DNA of 64,000 nt, taken from positions 62,001 through 126,000 of the forward strand of contig NW_027043820.1 in the NCBI RefSeq assembly GCF_037102585.1, in the 5' to 3' direction. Shown here piece after piece: positions 53,485-63,431 of this stretch. The first letter of the stretch is position 1; the number at the start of each line of letters is the position of its first letter. Under the pieces are notes generated by a model, which did not search any database, was not told where the DNA came from, and saw nothing but the letters and a program-made list of their open reading frames with translations. This stretch comes from Saccharomycopsis crataegensis (lineage: Eukaryota; Ascomycota; Saccharomycetes; Ascoideales; Saccharomycopsidaceae). Position numbers and translations under genes: made by a program.

Positions 53485-55289
53485 TATTATTATTATTGTT
53501 ATTTCGAATTTGTCTGATTCTATCAATACTTAAAGCCTGCTGTCTGTATCCATAAATATTCACGTAAACAGAGAAGAAAGAACGAAAAAAAAAAATTATT
53601 AAAGTTCCCTCGGTCTTATTTTTTTCTGTCTATTCCAGAAACACATTGCGATTTCTAATCATTTATATTAACGAAAGAAAGATAAATAAGTCATCTCATC
53701 TTTAATTATATTGTAACTGAGACACTCCCTCCCTAATTGCACCGCAAACAACCACTGTCAAGACTTATAAGGTGATGAGGGTTGATATCAGGCGAATGTA
53801 CCGATCAGAAGGGACTAACAAAACTAATAAGCAGCAGTGGTTTTTCGCCGCATTATTATACACTTTTTTCAGGTGAAATACAGACTTATAATTGTGTTCA
53901 TATTGTTGATTATGCTGCTATCTATTGTACTACTATTAATTATACTATTATTATTACGGCTGTCAGAATTGGTACTGCCGCTACGACATTCTTCCAATTT
54001 CATGATCCATAATTGGGAGGAATCATTGATTGGCCAAATCAAGTTAGCACAATATACAATAATAAAAGTTTTACCTGTTTGGGATAGCAGGAATATCGTC
54101 AGAGTAGCCAATTCGCTGACATAGCAACAATTTTGATGAGTTGTCCCTGTTTTTGTAGATAGTCTGGGATAATAAGCAGCTAAGGAGCTTTCAAAATAAG
54201 ACAATAACCCCCCTGTAGCGATTGTCAAGTATGAAACAGTCTATCTTTAAGTGATTGGGCTAGCTTCTTTAACTTTAATGAGTTCCTGGCATGTATATAA
54301 GACAATAATCAATAATCAATCTGTATAAGATTATTTGCTGCTGACATGAGAGTAAATAAAGTGGCAAATGAGATGGTAATGAAAGATACTATAGTATGTA
54401 ATAGTGTCTTTCATATATATGAGCATATATGCTGAGATTCCCACCCCCTCCTTTCTATGGGAAGATAATAAAGATCAGTTTAATGTTAAAAAAGTGGAAG
54501 AGCAAAGAGGTAATACCCAAATATCGGTGAAACTGGCTTTTTTCTTTCAATAAGAGGGACAAAACCAATTGGCACTGTTTTAGAAGTTGGTAACGCATTA
54601 GCCCCTGAAAACTTAGCGATTCAAGTGATTAAAGAAACCAATTAAAATAACATATAAAACTCAAGAAAAGATCCCACCAAACTTTGTCCCTCAAAAAGAG
54701 GAAACAAAGTTATCCAACCCCTGGACTATCCTTTCCATCTGTAATATAGATGGAACACAGAGCATAGCCCAGTCTTTTCTTGTTTTAAGAGATAATGAAT
54801 ATATATTCTTATATAGAAAGAGATTAAAAGGTAGCATAAAGATAATCAGAGCGTGAATAATCTTTATGAACGAGTAAGTTTGAAAGGATAAAATTATTAA
54901 AGTCACCTCCAGATAGAATTTGGTATTTCTCGCTCCAATCCCCTAACAGGAAACTTGGGAACCTCCAAGACAGTTGGAGCATGGATTACCAAATAATGTG
55001 TTCCACTGGGTTTACAGAAGAACCTCTATGAGACCATTAAGGACTTCTATGGGTCTTCTAATATTCCTGTCATTAGAAAACCGTTGTTGGGTCGTTCCTT
55101 TCAAAGTTTACCGAAAACGTAGAGAAATTTGTCCAACTTCCGGCGAACAATTTTATTGAAAACCTGACTTCAGGGTACCCCTAAAATGCGACGAACGCGT
55201 CTGGTTTGCTAAAAAAAAAAAAATAGAAAATTGTTTTCGCGATGTATGTATCACCACATGACTAAAACACTGCTTTATAATCCTTAAAT
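53485..55289. other. 1.8-kb gene-poor region
   Basis: LIN1 promoter on the left, then AT-rich DNA with scattered short protein-like stretches but no gene. Examples: a 43-codon + frame ending near 54644, and a stretch near 55100-55160 that reads like coding remnant. A TGTATATAAG box is at 54292-54301. I could not connect these to a family; the region looks like decayed DNA next to the Myb-like remnant. Confidence 0.4.
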
Positions 55290-56411
55290 TAAAATATCTA
55301 CACCAGTTGATGGTGCCAGAGATGATGTCGAAGATGATGTCGAAGATGATGCTGATCATGACTCTCCTGTTTCTTCAGAAAGTGAAGCACCTCCTGACCC
55401 AAAAATTGTGACAGATACAGTTGATATCGATGTGTTTCCAGGAACAGTAAGGAATGTTCCAAGGCAAGCTGTCGTAAGCAACGACTATGAGAGTACCTTG
55501 TTGTTATTAGATATCATGTACTGTTGCTCTCCTTTCCTTTTGAAGGGTGTGGGTGTCCACCATCATTTATACACATGGACGGCTGCCTTAGCTACTTGGA
55601 ATAAAAGCAACTCAAAAAGTACAAACAAGTCACTTCTTTGAAGAGTCGGTGGCAGAAATTGGTTGATAACTTTGCGCCGCTTTTACGTTCGGACAGAACA
55701 GAAACTGGTTTGAGTTCTGGGACTATTTTCCCAGAGTTATTCGATTTATACAAATCTATTGTTGACAAAGAAAAGGATTCCCAAGCGGTAGTCGATGCTT
55801 ATCTTGAACAGAGAGCAGAGGATAATCGAGCTAGAAAAAGAAGAGCTCCAGTGCCGCCTGACCAAATGCGGTACATTGAAGAAAGGCTAGCGCCGCAAAG
55901 AGGGCCGAGACAAAGACGAGGACAAAATAATACTGAAAGAACACCAGCAGAATCTAGCACAGCAGAATCTAGCACAGCACAATCTGGCACAACAGAATCT
56001 GGCACAGCACAATCTCGTACAACTCCTTACAGAAATCGCTCCTCAAGATCTTCCTCAGGATCCTTTTCGACTCGTTTTTCACGATTGAGCTCCCCTGGTT
56101 TTCTGCCACGGGCGACCGAAACAGCTGCAGATCCTTTCGAGTCTCAAGCTACTTCTGTCTTGAGAAACCTCAACAACTTCATTCAGAATTCTGCGGAACA
56201 AATTCAAAATCATAGGGAAATGGTTTCCGTTGAAGAATTATCTAGAAAGGTGGGGATTCTTACCGTTGCTTTGGGAGGAACTGAAAAAAGACTCCCAAAA
56301 ATTAAAGAAAATACTCAAGAATTCAAGGAGAAAATGAACGACCTTGGCGATATGAAAAGAAAAATTGATTTGATAGCTACATTAATGGCAAACAATTTGA
56401 AAAATTCGTGA
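55290..56411 (+). pseudogene. Remnant of a Myb/SANT-like DNA-binding protein
   Basis: Two + strand open stretches in different frames, up to 55641 and 55638-56411, the second without an ATG. No start codon remains for the N-terminal part, which begins after a stop with an acidic repeat (DDVEDDVEDDADHD). The region around the frame change has the spacing of a trihelix/Myb-SANT domain: LLLLDIMYC, then WTAALATWN, then LKSRWQKLVDNF. After it come an Arg-rich patch, TAESSTAESSTAQ repeats (six-residue units) and a C-terminal coiled coil. Myb/SANT-like proteins accompany PIF/Harbinger DNA transposons and also occur as host regulators. A single frameshift separates the two halves, so recent damage or an assembly error is possible. 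Confidence 0.5.
55952..56024 (+). repeat. 18-bp coding tandem repeat
   Basis: Four to five units of about 18 bases (GCAGAATCTAGCACA and variants) coding A/T-ESST/SGT-AQ repeats inside the Myb/SANT-like remnant. Confidence 0.7.
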
Positions 56412-56462
56412 TCTGTATAATGCTAAATGCATCTTTTTATAAAATTGTATGTAATGAATCAG

Positions 56463-56636
56463 TCACAACCATTCCAAATCATCCTCCTCTTCACTATTTT
56501 CTTCATCAAGTGAACTGTTATCTGCAGCAATATCATTACCAACTCCAAATTTGGGAATAAAGTTTGCAGGCGGGTTTGTTTGTAATAAAGAGCACGTTGA
56601 TGCTTCAGGAGTACACCCGAAAGAATATCTGTCCAT
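56463..56636 (-). pseudogene. Short C-terminal-like fragment, acidic end
   Basis: 57-codon minus frame from an ATG at 56636, with stops just upstream in the same frame. It contains YSFGCTPEASTCSLLQTNPP and ends in an acidic run and EWL. It reads like the last part of a longer protein that has been lost, convergent to the Myb/SANT-like remnant 50 bases away. In two-gene DNA transposons such a layout would place a transposase tail here, but I see no catalytic domain, so this is speculative. Confidence 0.3.
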
Positions 56637-57102
56637 AGACAGGTCATTGTTTCAAATGTTATGTCGAAGAAATAAGAGGAATTAATTACGGTGGTGGTAA
56701 TTTATGATTGCACTTTTTTTTTTTGTATTTTGCATCATTTCTGGAAAAAAGAAATAAAAATGGCAATTTATCTTCTTTTATAATATACTAGTGGAATTTG
56801 GTGGTTGATAAGATTACTGAAATATTTCTATTATTTTTCGCCAGTTTAAATTGGAATTTTGAGAAATACTCCACTAGATACAGTATGAAAATAAAAGAAT
56901 TATAAATAGAACCAATCATCAAGTAAAAAATACCTTTAAAGGTCTGTGTGAAACTTCCTCTGAATTGATTTACAGATGTGATGCTGCTAGTCCCCACTAC
57001 TAAGTGCACTCTGTTGACAGCATGGAAGAAGTTCACAATGATATAGAGATTCATTCGGTGTATATATACATAGCAATCACCATCAAATGGCCGCCCTCGC
57101 CA

Positions 57103-57148
<46 letters not shown>

Positions 57149-57312
57149 GGCAAAGAGTCTTCTTCTTCTGTCCTTTCTGCCACACATCGGTATCCACGTG
57201 CCGTGTCACCTGACTAAGTTGCAACGGCTGGCGATGATCATCAAAATATCACCAAACCTTTCAAACCCCCCACAGAAAACTCCCCCCATATATATATTAG
57301 ATAAATATAATA
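56637..57312. other. Upstream region of the cyclophilin-RRM gene
   Basis: 676 bases. Contains a (TTG)n repeat (57102-57149) that forms a poly-Cys or poly-Leu artefact ORF on the + strand and poly-Thr on the minus strand, a CACGTG E-box at 57196-57201 and a TATATATA box at 57289-57296, close to the start at 57313. Confidence 0.6.
57102..57149. repeat. (TTG)n trinucleotide repeat
   Basis: About 16 perfect TTG units about 165 bases before the cyclophilin-RRM start. Confidence 0.95.
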
Positions 57313-58683
57313 ATGAGTGTCTGGGTGGAAACGACTCTCGGGAACCTCATAATAGACCTCGATGTCCAGGACGCGCCGTTGGAATGCCAAAATTTCCTCA
57401 AGCTATGTCAGTTGAAGTATTACAACTATGCGCCCTTCTTAAACCTCCAAAAGAACTTTGCGGTGGAGATTGGCGATCCAATGTATCCACTATCTAAAAC
57501 AGGCTGCTCCATTTGGGGGTTCATAAATGATCAAGGGCAAATCGAGTATGATCCAAATAAGAAGACCCCCGTTAATCGTGCCAAACAGTACTTTGTCCCC
57601 AATAAGCAAAACAGCCATAAGGTCGTCGATCAAGTGGGGACTGTTGCACTAATAACCAATACCGACCAATCTAAAGCGAGTAGTAAATTATTAATCACTT
57701 TGGATGAGAATTTACATGGGTTACAGGATAGTGGTGCCGTGGTATTTGGTAAAGTTATTGATGGGTTTAGTACGTTAAATGCGATAAATGAGTCGTTCAT
57801 CGATGATGCTAATAATCCATTGGTAGACATTAGGATCAAGAATACGTTTATCATTGCTGATCCGTATGTCACAGAGTTTCAACCACAATTTGAAGGTTAT
57901 AAAGCACCAAAAACCACGGCTTTTCCCAAAAAATTGATTGCTCATGTACGATTACCAGAGAATCTTGAGAATAATATTGGTAACGATGATGAAGAGACGA
58001 ATATTTCACGGTTTAAAGAAAACGAAGCAAAGTCACAGGCATTGACCCTTGAAATGATTGGTGATCTACCCCACGCCGACGTGAAGCCTTTGGAAACCAT
58101 TTTGTTTGTTTGTAAATTGAACCCAATCACCCAAGAAGACGATTTGCAATTGATTTTCTCGAGGTTTGGGAAAATTAAATCATGTAATATTGTGAAAGAT
58201 GGTATCACTGGCAAGTCATTACAATATGCCTTTATTGATTTCGAAGATAAAAAAAGTTGCGAGGCTGCTTATTTGAAAATGGATGGGATCATCATTGATG
58301 ATCGAAGAATCCATGTTGATTTCAGTCAAAGTGTTTGGAATTATAAGAATGACAATAAAAAGGGTGGTCAAAGGGATGGAGATAATAGAAATGTTCGGCC
58401 AACATCTTCTTCTCAAAGACACCATCATCGTCGTCGTCAGGATCATGATGATCATCGAAGAGGTTATTATAGTAGAAGAGAGGATACCGGTAGAGAATCA
58501 CATAGACATCATGATAGGTATTACGGTAATGAGTCTAAAGATAGGTATTACAGGAATGATTCAAGGGATAGGCATAGACAAGATAGGCATAGATACGACT
58601 CAGATGATAAGCATTACAGTAGAAAACGAAAATATCAGGATTATGATAAAGAGGATTCACGGGATAGTCATAGAAGACGCTAA
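57313..58683 (+). CDS. Cyclophilin-RRM protein, PPIL4/Cyp6 type
   Basis: 456 aa. Order: cyclophilin domain (about 1-180) opening MSVWVETTLGNLIIDLDV, RRM (about 262-343) with RNP2 LFVCKL and RNP1 SLQYAFIDF, then an Arg/His/Asp-rich tail with DRYYR/RD repeats. This is the PPIL4 architecture (S. pombe Cyp6), a nuclear protein found in spliceosomes and near RNA polymerase II. S. cerevisiae has no clear match that I know of. The cyclophilin active site looks eroded: the usual FHR and MIQGGD elements read LQKNFAVEIGD, so isomerase activity is doubtful and a binding role more likely. It lies within 7 kb of LSM6 and LIN1. Confidence 0.88.
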   Translation: MSVWVETTLGNLIIDLDVQDAPLECQNFLKLCQLKYYNYAPFLNLQKNFAVEIGDPMYPLSKTGCSIWGFINDQGQIEYDPNKKTPVNRAKQYFVPNKQNSHKVVDQVGTVALITNTDQSKASSKLLITLDENLHGLQDSGAVVFGKVIDGFSTLNAINESFIDDANNPLVDIRIKNTFIIADPYVTEFQPQFEGYKAPKTTAFPKKLIAHVRLPENLENNIGNDDEETNISRFKENEAKSQALTLEMIGDLPHADVKPLETILFVCKLNPITQEDDLQLIFSRFGKIKSCNIVKDGITGKSLQYAFIDFEDKKSCEAAYLKMDGIIIDDRRIHVDFSQSVWNYKNDNKKGGQRDGDNRNVRPTSSSQRHHHRRRQDHDDHRRGYYSRREDTGRESHRHHDRYYGNESKDRYYRNDSRDRHRQDRHRYDSDDKHYSRKRKYQDYDKEDSRDSHRRR

Positions 58684-58790
58684 TCTAATATCGTTTGCCA
58701 CCTACTCTCACCACGTCTTGTTTTTCTGTTCTATATTATAGTATGTAAATTTGAATATATATGTATGTAATTTTCGGTATCTAAAGTAAA

Positions 58791-59954
58791 TCATAGCCCT
58801 TCTTTTGCTAAATCATCTGCGATGTTCAAATAAAAGTGAATGGCATCAAACCCACTTTTTCTATGTCTAATTGTCTCCCTCCAAAACCTTCTAATTGGGT
58901 TTCGCCAATTGATCAAATCTAGGTGATCAGCATCCTCAATGGTTCCCATATATTTACCCCATTTTGCCGAATTAATCGAAATCAACCCATCATTATCAAT
59001 ACCCCCTGAAGCATCTTTGACAATTTGCCACGTGAATCTATATATATTATTCCAACTAGGGAAAAATCTTGCTCCATAACTGAAATATTTCACGTTTCGA
59101 TCATTTTCTACTTCCTTATTAAATTCTTTCATCTTTCTTGTCGTCAATTGATAAATGCTGGAGGGAACTAATGATAACCGAAGGTCATTCAATGATCGGA
59201 AGAAATCAGAATTAGTAAATAACTCTGAAGATCTCATCAAGTCAGTAACGTAGTCTGCCACCTCACTACCTCTATGAGGCGTGGAAATCGTAGTCAAGCT
59301 AACCACTTCGTAATTCTTTTGGGATTCGTTGATTTTCGATATCAAGTAGCGACAGTCTAAACCCCCCATGGAATGAGCAACCAAATTGACCTTGATTTTT
59401 GGAGATGGGCCATCATTCTGTAAATTGACTTCATCTATTCTTTGTTGCAGATGCAATTTATCTTTGATCTTTTGGTGTTTGGATAATCTGGCAATCTGCT
59501 TATTAATAAACTCATTCAACATACCTGCTCTGACCTCAATTGATCCCATGGGGGCCACTTTCGCAATCATCACCACCGAGCCATTGGCAATCAATGCCTT
59601 TTGAATACCGTTCCAGTATTCGAAATAAAGCCCAGATTCTGGCTGTTCTTGCAAAGAATCGACATCTAGTTCTTTATGGGTCACCATGTACTTCAAACGA
59701 TTCAACGAAGGGATTAAAAACAATCGATCAAACCCTGAGAAACCATGACACAAAATAATCGGATACTTTGGAGCAATACGGTCTTCTCTTATTGGGGTTT
59801 CATCAATGAACAAATTGTCTTGGGCATTGATTTCCGAGATGGTTTTATAATGATAGTTAGGATTTGAATAATAAGGAAATTGAGGATCGATGCCGAACCT
59901 CGAGTGCAATATGTTGGATACTTTGTAGGTGACAAAGCTTGCGAGCATCAGCAT
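58791..59954 (-). CDS. TGL2: Tgl2-type triacylglycerol lipase
   Basis: 387 aa from the first ATG in frame (complement of 59952-59954, MLMLASFVTYKV); a longer open frame reaches 60119 but starts with TTG and has a stop upstream. S. cerevisiae Tgl2 has 326 aa and is a mitochondrial neutral lipase. Visible: YPIILCHGFSGFD (oxyanion loop), LVAHSMGGLDCRYLI (nucleophile Ser in GxSxG variant AHSMGG), TTISTPHRGSEVADYV, GGIDNDGLISINSAKWGKY (acid) and DHLDLINW (His). Compared with yeast the N-terminus is about 60 residues longer and starts with a hydrophobic stretch that could be a targeting or membrane segment. It converges on the cyclophilin-RRM gene with about 107 bases between the stops. Confidence 0.93.
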   Translation of the reverse strand: MLMLASFVTYKVSNILHSRFGIDPQFPYYSNPNYHYKTISEINAQDNLFIDETPIREDRIAPKYPIILCHGFSGFDRLFLIPSLNRLKYMVTHKELDVDSLQEQPESGLYFEYWNGIQKALIANGSVVMIAKVAPMGSIEVRAGMLNEFINKQIARLSKHQKIKDKLHLQQRIDEVNLQNDGPSPKIKVNLVAHSMGGLDCRYLISKINESQKNYEVVSLTTISTPHRGSEVADYVTDLMRSSELFTNSDFFRSLNDLRLSLVPSSIYQLTTRKMKEFNKEVENDRNVKYFSYGARFFPSWNNIYRFTWQIVKDASGGIDNDGLISINSAKWGKYMGTIEDADHLDLINWRNPIRRFWRETIRHRKSGFDAIHFYLNIADDLAKEGL

Positions 59955-60274
59955 ATTCTCTGGAAGAATTAGGAAAAATTCTACTAGATTGGTGAGTGAG
60001 TGGACGATTGCCTGTTTTTTATTGTATATTATCTGTGATAAATGAGGGACTAGCTGATTATCGAATGATATGACAGGCTCTTTGCTCCTCACTCCACAAA
60101 AACCACTAGCAAATGTCAAAATATCATCAGCAACAAGGCGGAAAGAAAAATTGGAGGGAATTATGGCAAATGGATGGTTATTTTTTTTTTTTTATTATTA
60201 TTATTGTATTTCCAGCCAATGGAGTGAGATCCGCAACTTTCTATATATATTGTGGATGTGAGCTTTTGTTTATT

Positions 60275-60329
<55 letters not shown>

Positions 60330-60511
60330 TGTTGTTTTTGTGTAAAAATCCAGCTTTACGTTGCAACCATCATAAAAAAAACAAAAAGAAAAATAATCAA
60401 TGCTTACAACATGATAATCAGATAATAATGAATAAAAAAAAAAAAGAGTTTCGTAGGCTCGTGTTTAAGTTAATATACAATCTTTATAATACAATCTTGT
60501 CCTCCTCCTTC
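59955..60511. other. TGL2 upstream region and ESA1 3' end
   Basis: 557 bases. It contains the part of the TGL2 frame lying before its first ATG, an ATT run (60191-60205) and the 53-T homopolymer listed separately. ESA1 polyadenylation is expected around 60400-60510. Confidence 0.5.
60276..60328. repeat. 53-base homopolymer T run
   Basis: An unbroken run of 53 T's on the + strand (A's for the minus-strand genes) between ESA1 and TGL2. It is the longest homopolymer in the window. Exact length is uncertain, since such runs are error-prone in sequencing. Confidence 0.9.
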
Positions 60512-61930
60512 TCACCAACCAAATCTCAATTGAGACGCAGTGAATACCGGTGGTTTCCAGGCCAATTTTCTGCCATCCAAGTAATGTCTGTTTTTCTTTT
60601 TGAGCTTATCATAATGTTTGATTGCTTCGTCCGTTAATACAATGATATGCTGACCTTTGTAGTATCTCAACATATTAAAGTTCTGCAACGTGTGGAGAAT
60701 ATCGGTAGTGGTCATTGCCGTTAGCGTGCTGATTTCATCAATGGTGATGCTTTTCTCTTGACGCTCCATCAAGAGAATAATAGTTGTGTCGTACCAATAC
60801 GATCTATATGACAACAATCCCAAATCGGACAAAGGTTTTTCAGGAGATCCGACCTTGTTCTCCACTTTGGATAATTCGTACGAAAATTGGATCAATAATT
60901 TCCCAAACCCATTTCTTTGGTAACATGGTAATGTCAAAATACACGCAACGTTATAGTTCTCCATACTCTCCTTTTCTTTCGAGAAATACCCAACGACATG
61001 CTGACCAACTTCGTCTCTATAGGTCATGACATAAAACAAGAACGGGTCGACATCGTAATATAAAGTTTTATGATCCAAGAATAATTTAGATAACAAACAC
61101 AAATTACGACACCAGGTCCGCTGCTTCTTACCATCGATCTCGAAAAAAGACACTTTTGAATCCCGATAAATCTCATTACCTGGCGGGTGTCTTAGGGTGC
61201 TTTTTTTTCTAAATCTTTCAAACTGCTTTTTAGACACAAAATATTGTAGAGAAAAATCACAAATGTACACTTCTTCGACTTCCGTCATTTCTATGGGATA
61301 AGGAGAGAAATACCAAGGCTCGACGATATGTTCACCAATCAATATCTTTGATAAATTCCGGACTTTTGCAACTTCCGAATGATTTTGGATCATTGACCCA
61401 CTAGTTCGAAGTTTCTTGAGCTCATCTTCTCTGGTAACCTCATCCTCGTTTTTCAAACCTTGGACATCCAAGTTATCCAAATCCATAACATCGCTATTTT
61501 CTCCCCCGTGATGCTCTGACGATACATCTCTTTTACGCTTCTTTTTGTTGGTACTGCTGCTGCCGCTGCTACCACCCCCGGCAATGGCGGTCTTTTTGGA
61601 ATGTTTTTTGTTCTTCTCGTCATTGGATTCTTCGAGATTCGGCCACGTTACTCCCTGTTTCAAATCTATCCGATCACCAGTGACCCATTCATCCAATCTC
61701 TTGTTGTAGTTTTTGAAATGAACGTAGAATTGCAACTTCTTCGCTAACATTTGTTTCGAGAGAATTTCGGCCTCGATATATTTTTCTTCTTTCCGTTCGA
61801 ATACTTGGACTTTACACCCGACTATTAAGTCATTGGGGTCGGTAATCACCGTAGAAGAATCACCTTTGATCAATATTTGGAGCGATTGGTTCGCTATCTC
61901 GTTTGATGGCGGGTTTTTCTGAGGTTCCAT
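60512..61930 (-). CDS. ESA1: Esa1, catalytic MYST acetyltransferase of NuA4
   Basis: 472 aa; S. cerevisiae Esa1 has 445. NuA4 acetylates H4, H2A and Htz1. Chromo-barrel (about 25-90): VGCKVQVFERKEEKYIEAEI and YNKRLDEWVTGDRIDL. A Ser/Lys-rich linker with nuclear-signal-like NKKKRKRD follows. MYST core: KLFLDHKTLYYDVDPFLFY (auto-acetylated Lys), YNVACILTLPCYQRNGFGKL (catalytic Cys and acetyl-CoA loop) and GSPEKPLSDLGLL (general-base Glu). The C2HC finger is eroded: VYICDFSLQYF keeps one Cys, and the last ligand position reads RKKSTLRHPPG with Ser instead of Cys. S. cerevisiae Esa1 also lacks most ligands, so the fold probably stands without zinc. It ends in KPPVFTASQLRFGW. Confidence 0.97.
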   Translation of the reverse strand: MEPQKNPPSNEIANQSLQILIKGDSSTVITDPNDLIVGCKVQVFERKEEKYIEAEILSKQMLAKKLQFYVHFKNYNKRLDEWVTGDRIDLKQGVTWPNLEESNDEKNKKHSKKTAIAGGGSSGSSSTNKKKRKRDVSSEHHGGENSDVMDLDNLDVQGLKNEDEVTREDELKKLRTSGSMIQNHSEVAKVRNLSKILIGEHIVEPWYFSPYPIEMTEVEEVYICDFSLQYFVSKKQFERFRKKSTLRHPPGNEIYRDSKVSFFEIDGKKQRTWCRNLCLLSKLFLDHKTLYYDVDPFLFYVMTYRDEVGQHVVGYFSKEKESMENYNVACILTLPCYQRNGFGKLLIQFSYELSKVENKVGSPEKPLSDLGLLSYRSYWYDTTIILLMERQEKSITIDEISTLTAMTTTDILHTLQNFNMLRYYKGQHIIVLTDEAIKHYDKLKKKNRHYLDGRKLAWKPPVFTASQLRFGW

Positions 61931-62234
61931 CGTGCCGGATATTTTATGTGGAGGTCTGTTTTGTTGTTTTGTGATGGGTTAGCCTTGTTTCTTCTTCAAA
62001 TAGGTTTATCGATAGATTATTATTATATCTCTTGTTTCTACGTTAGTGATGGTGATAGTGGGGGATTATCGATGTTGGCTCAGTTTCTGGTTTGTTTTCT
62101 GACGGCAAAAAAAAAAAAAAACAACCGCTGGCTTCGCGCACTCCGACGAAGGCGATGTGGTTTTTACTGATTGATAACCACTGTTGTTACTATTATTATG
62201 ATATTATATATATATATATCGAATAAATTGGAAA
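61931..62234. promoter_or_regulatory. Divergent promoter region of ESA1 and RRD2
   Basis: 304 bases between divergent starts. It has an A run at 62107-62120 and a TATATATATATA stretch at 62206-62218 close to the RRD2 start. No other site can be supported. Confidence 0.5.
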
Positions 62235-63431
62235 ATGGGATATATTACTCCGGTTAGAAGAATCTTGACCGCCCCCGACTTAGAAAAATGGAAGGAATCT
62301 CCAACTTACGACCTGGTGGTATCGTTCATCGAGACATTGGCTGAAGCGGTGAAGGGGAAGACCAACGATGCCGAATGTGAAGTATCATTGCCAGTATCCC
62401 AGGTATTGTTGGTGTTGGATGACGTGGAAAAAAGCATTGACAAGTTCCCTGTCATTCAGGATAAAAACACTTCGAGGTTCGGGAAAGTGGAGTTCAGAGA
62501 CTTTTATGATGAAATAACCCAGATAAGCAAGGGCCTTTTATCATCACGAATCCCCAAGCTTCAATTGCATAATGATGGAAAGACTGACAATGATGAGAAT
62601 AACGAGCATTGCAATAATGAACATTGTAATCATGATAATGATGATGATGATGATGATCCACTAACCGAAATATGCGTCTATTTTAACGAATCTTGGGGTA
62701 ACCGAACCAGAATCGATTACGGTTCGGGTCACGAATTGAATTTCATGTGTTTTTTACTCTGTTTAGTGAAACTACATGTGCTTGATTTGGAAAAAGACGC
62801 TACGGCAATCATTTTGAAAATCTTCATCAAGTACATGAAAATCATGAGAAATTTGCAACAGAAATACTGGCTAGAACCCGCAGGGTCTCATGGGGTATGG
62901 GGGCTTGACGATTACCATTTCTTGCCGTTTTTATTCGGGGCGTCGCAATTATCCACCCATCCTCACCTAAAGCCAAAGTCTATCCACAATAAAGAGTACG
63001 TCGACATGTTCAAGGACAAGTACTTGTACTTCCATTGTATTTGGTTCATCAACAGCGTCAAGACCGCGTCTTTAAGATGGCATAGCCCGATGTTGGACGA
63101 TATTTCCGGGGTCAGGACCTGGAGTAAAGTTGCCGAAGGGATGATAAAGATGTATAAAGCAGAAGTCCTCAATAAGTTGCCGATCATCCAGCATTTCTTC
63201 TTTGGGAAAATCTTGCCGGCTCCCGAAGGGGTTTCAAGACCACCGTCATCGACAACAACAACAGCAACAACCGCACATACCCATAATGGTGAAACAGTGG
63301 TAGATCCCGATAGTAATGAAGGGTTGCCGGGTCATGTGCACACTTGGGGTGATTGTTGTGGGATTAAGTTACCAAGTGCCATTGCTGCGCATCAATTGGA
63401 AGCGGCTAGCAAACCTATACCTTTTGACTAA
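62235..63431 (+). CDS. RRD2: PP2A activator (PTPA), Rrd2/Ypa2
   Basis: 398 aa; yeast Rrd2 has 358. PTPA proteins are peptidyl-prolyl isomerases that activate PP2A-type phosphatases. The match to Rrd2 rather than Rrd1 is clear at the start (RRILTAPDLEKWKESPTYDL), at RFGKVEFRDFYDE, and in ESWGNRTRIDYGSGHELNFM, YWLEPAGSHGVWGLDDYHFL, RWHSPMLDDISGVRTWSKVA and the closing GDCCGIKLPSAIAAH and KPIPFD. The extra length is an Asn/Asp/His-rich insertion (about 115-140, GAT and AAT repeats) before the first catalytic-core block and a Thr-rich insertion near 340. It is divergent to ESA1. Confidence 0.96.
   Translation: MGYITPVRRILTAPDLEKWKESPTYDLVVSFIETLAEAVKGKTNDAECEVSLPVSQVLLVLDDVEKSIDKFPVIQDKNTSRFGKVEFRDFYDEITQISKGLLSSRIPKLQLHNDGKTDNDENNEHCNNEHCNHDNDDDDDDPLTEICVYFNESWGNRTRIDYGSGHELNFMCFLLCLVKLHVLDLEKDATAIILKIFIKYMKIMRNLQQKYWLEPAGSHGVWGLDDYHFLPFLFGASQLSTHPHLKPKSIHNKEYVDMFKDKYLYFHCIWFINSVKTASLRWHSPMLDDISGVRTWSKVAEGMIKMYKAEVLNKLPIIQHFFFGKILPAPEGVSRPPSSTTTTATTAHTHNGETVVDPDSNEGLPGHVHTWGDCCGIKLPSAIAAHQLEAASKPIPFD

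Noticed and set aside
57004-57497. Poly-Cys/poly-Leu + ORFs and the poly-Thr minus ORF
   Set aside because: Artefacts of the TTG repeat upstream of the cyclophilin-RRM gene.
59955-60119. N-terminal extension of TGL2
   Set aside because: It opens at TTG with a stop upstream and no in-frame ATG, and I found no convincing donor/branch set to make it an exon.
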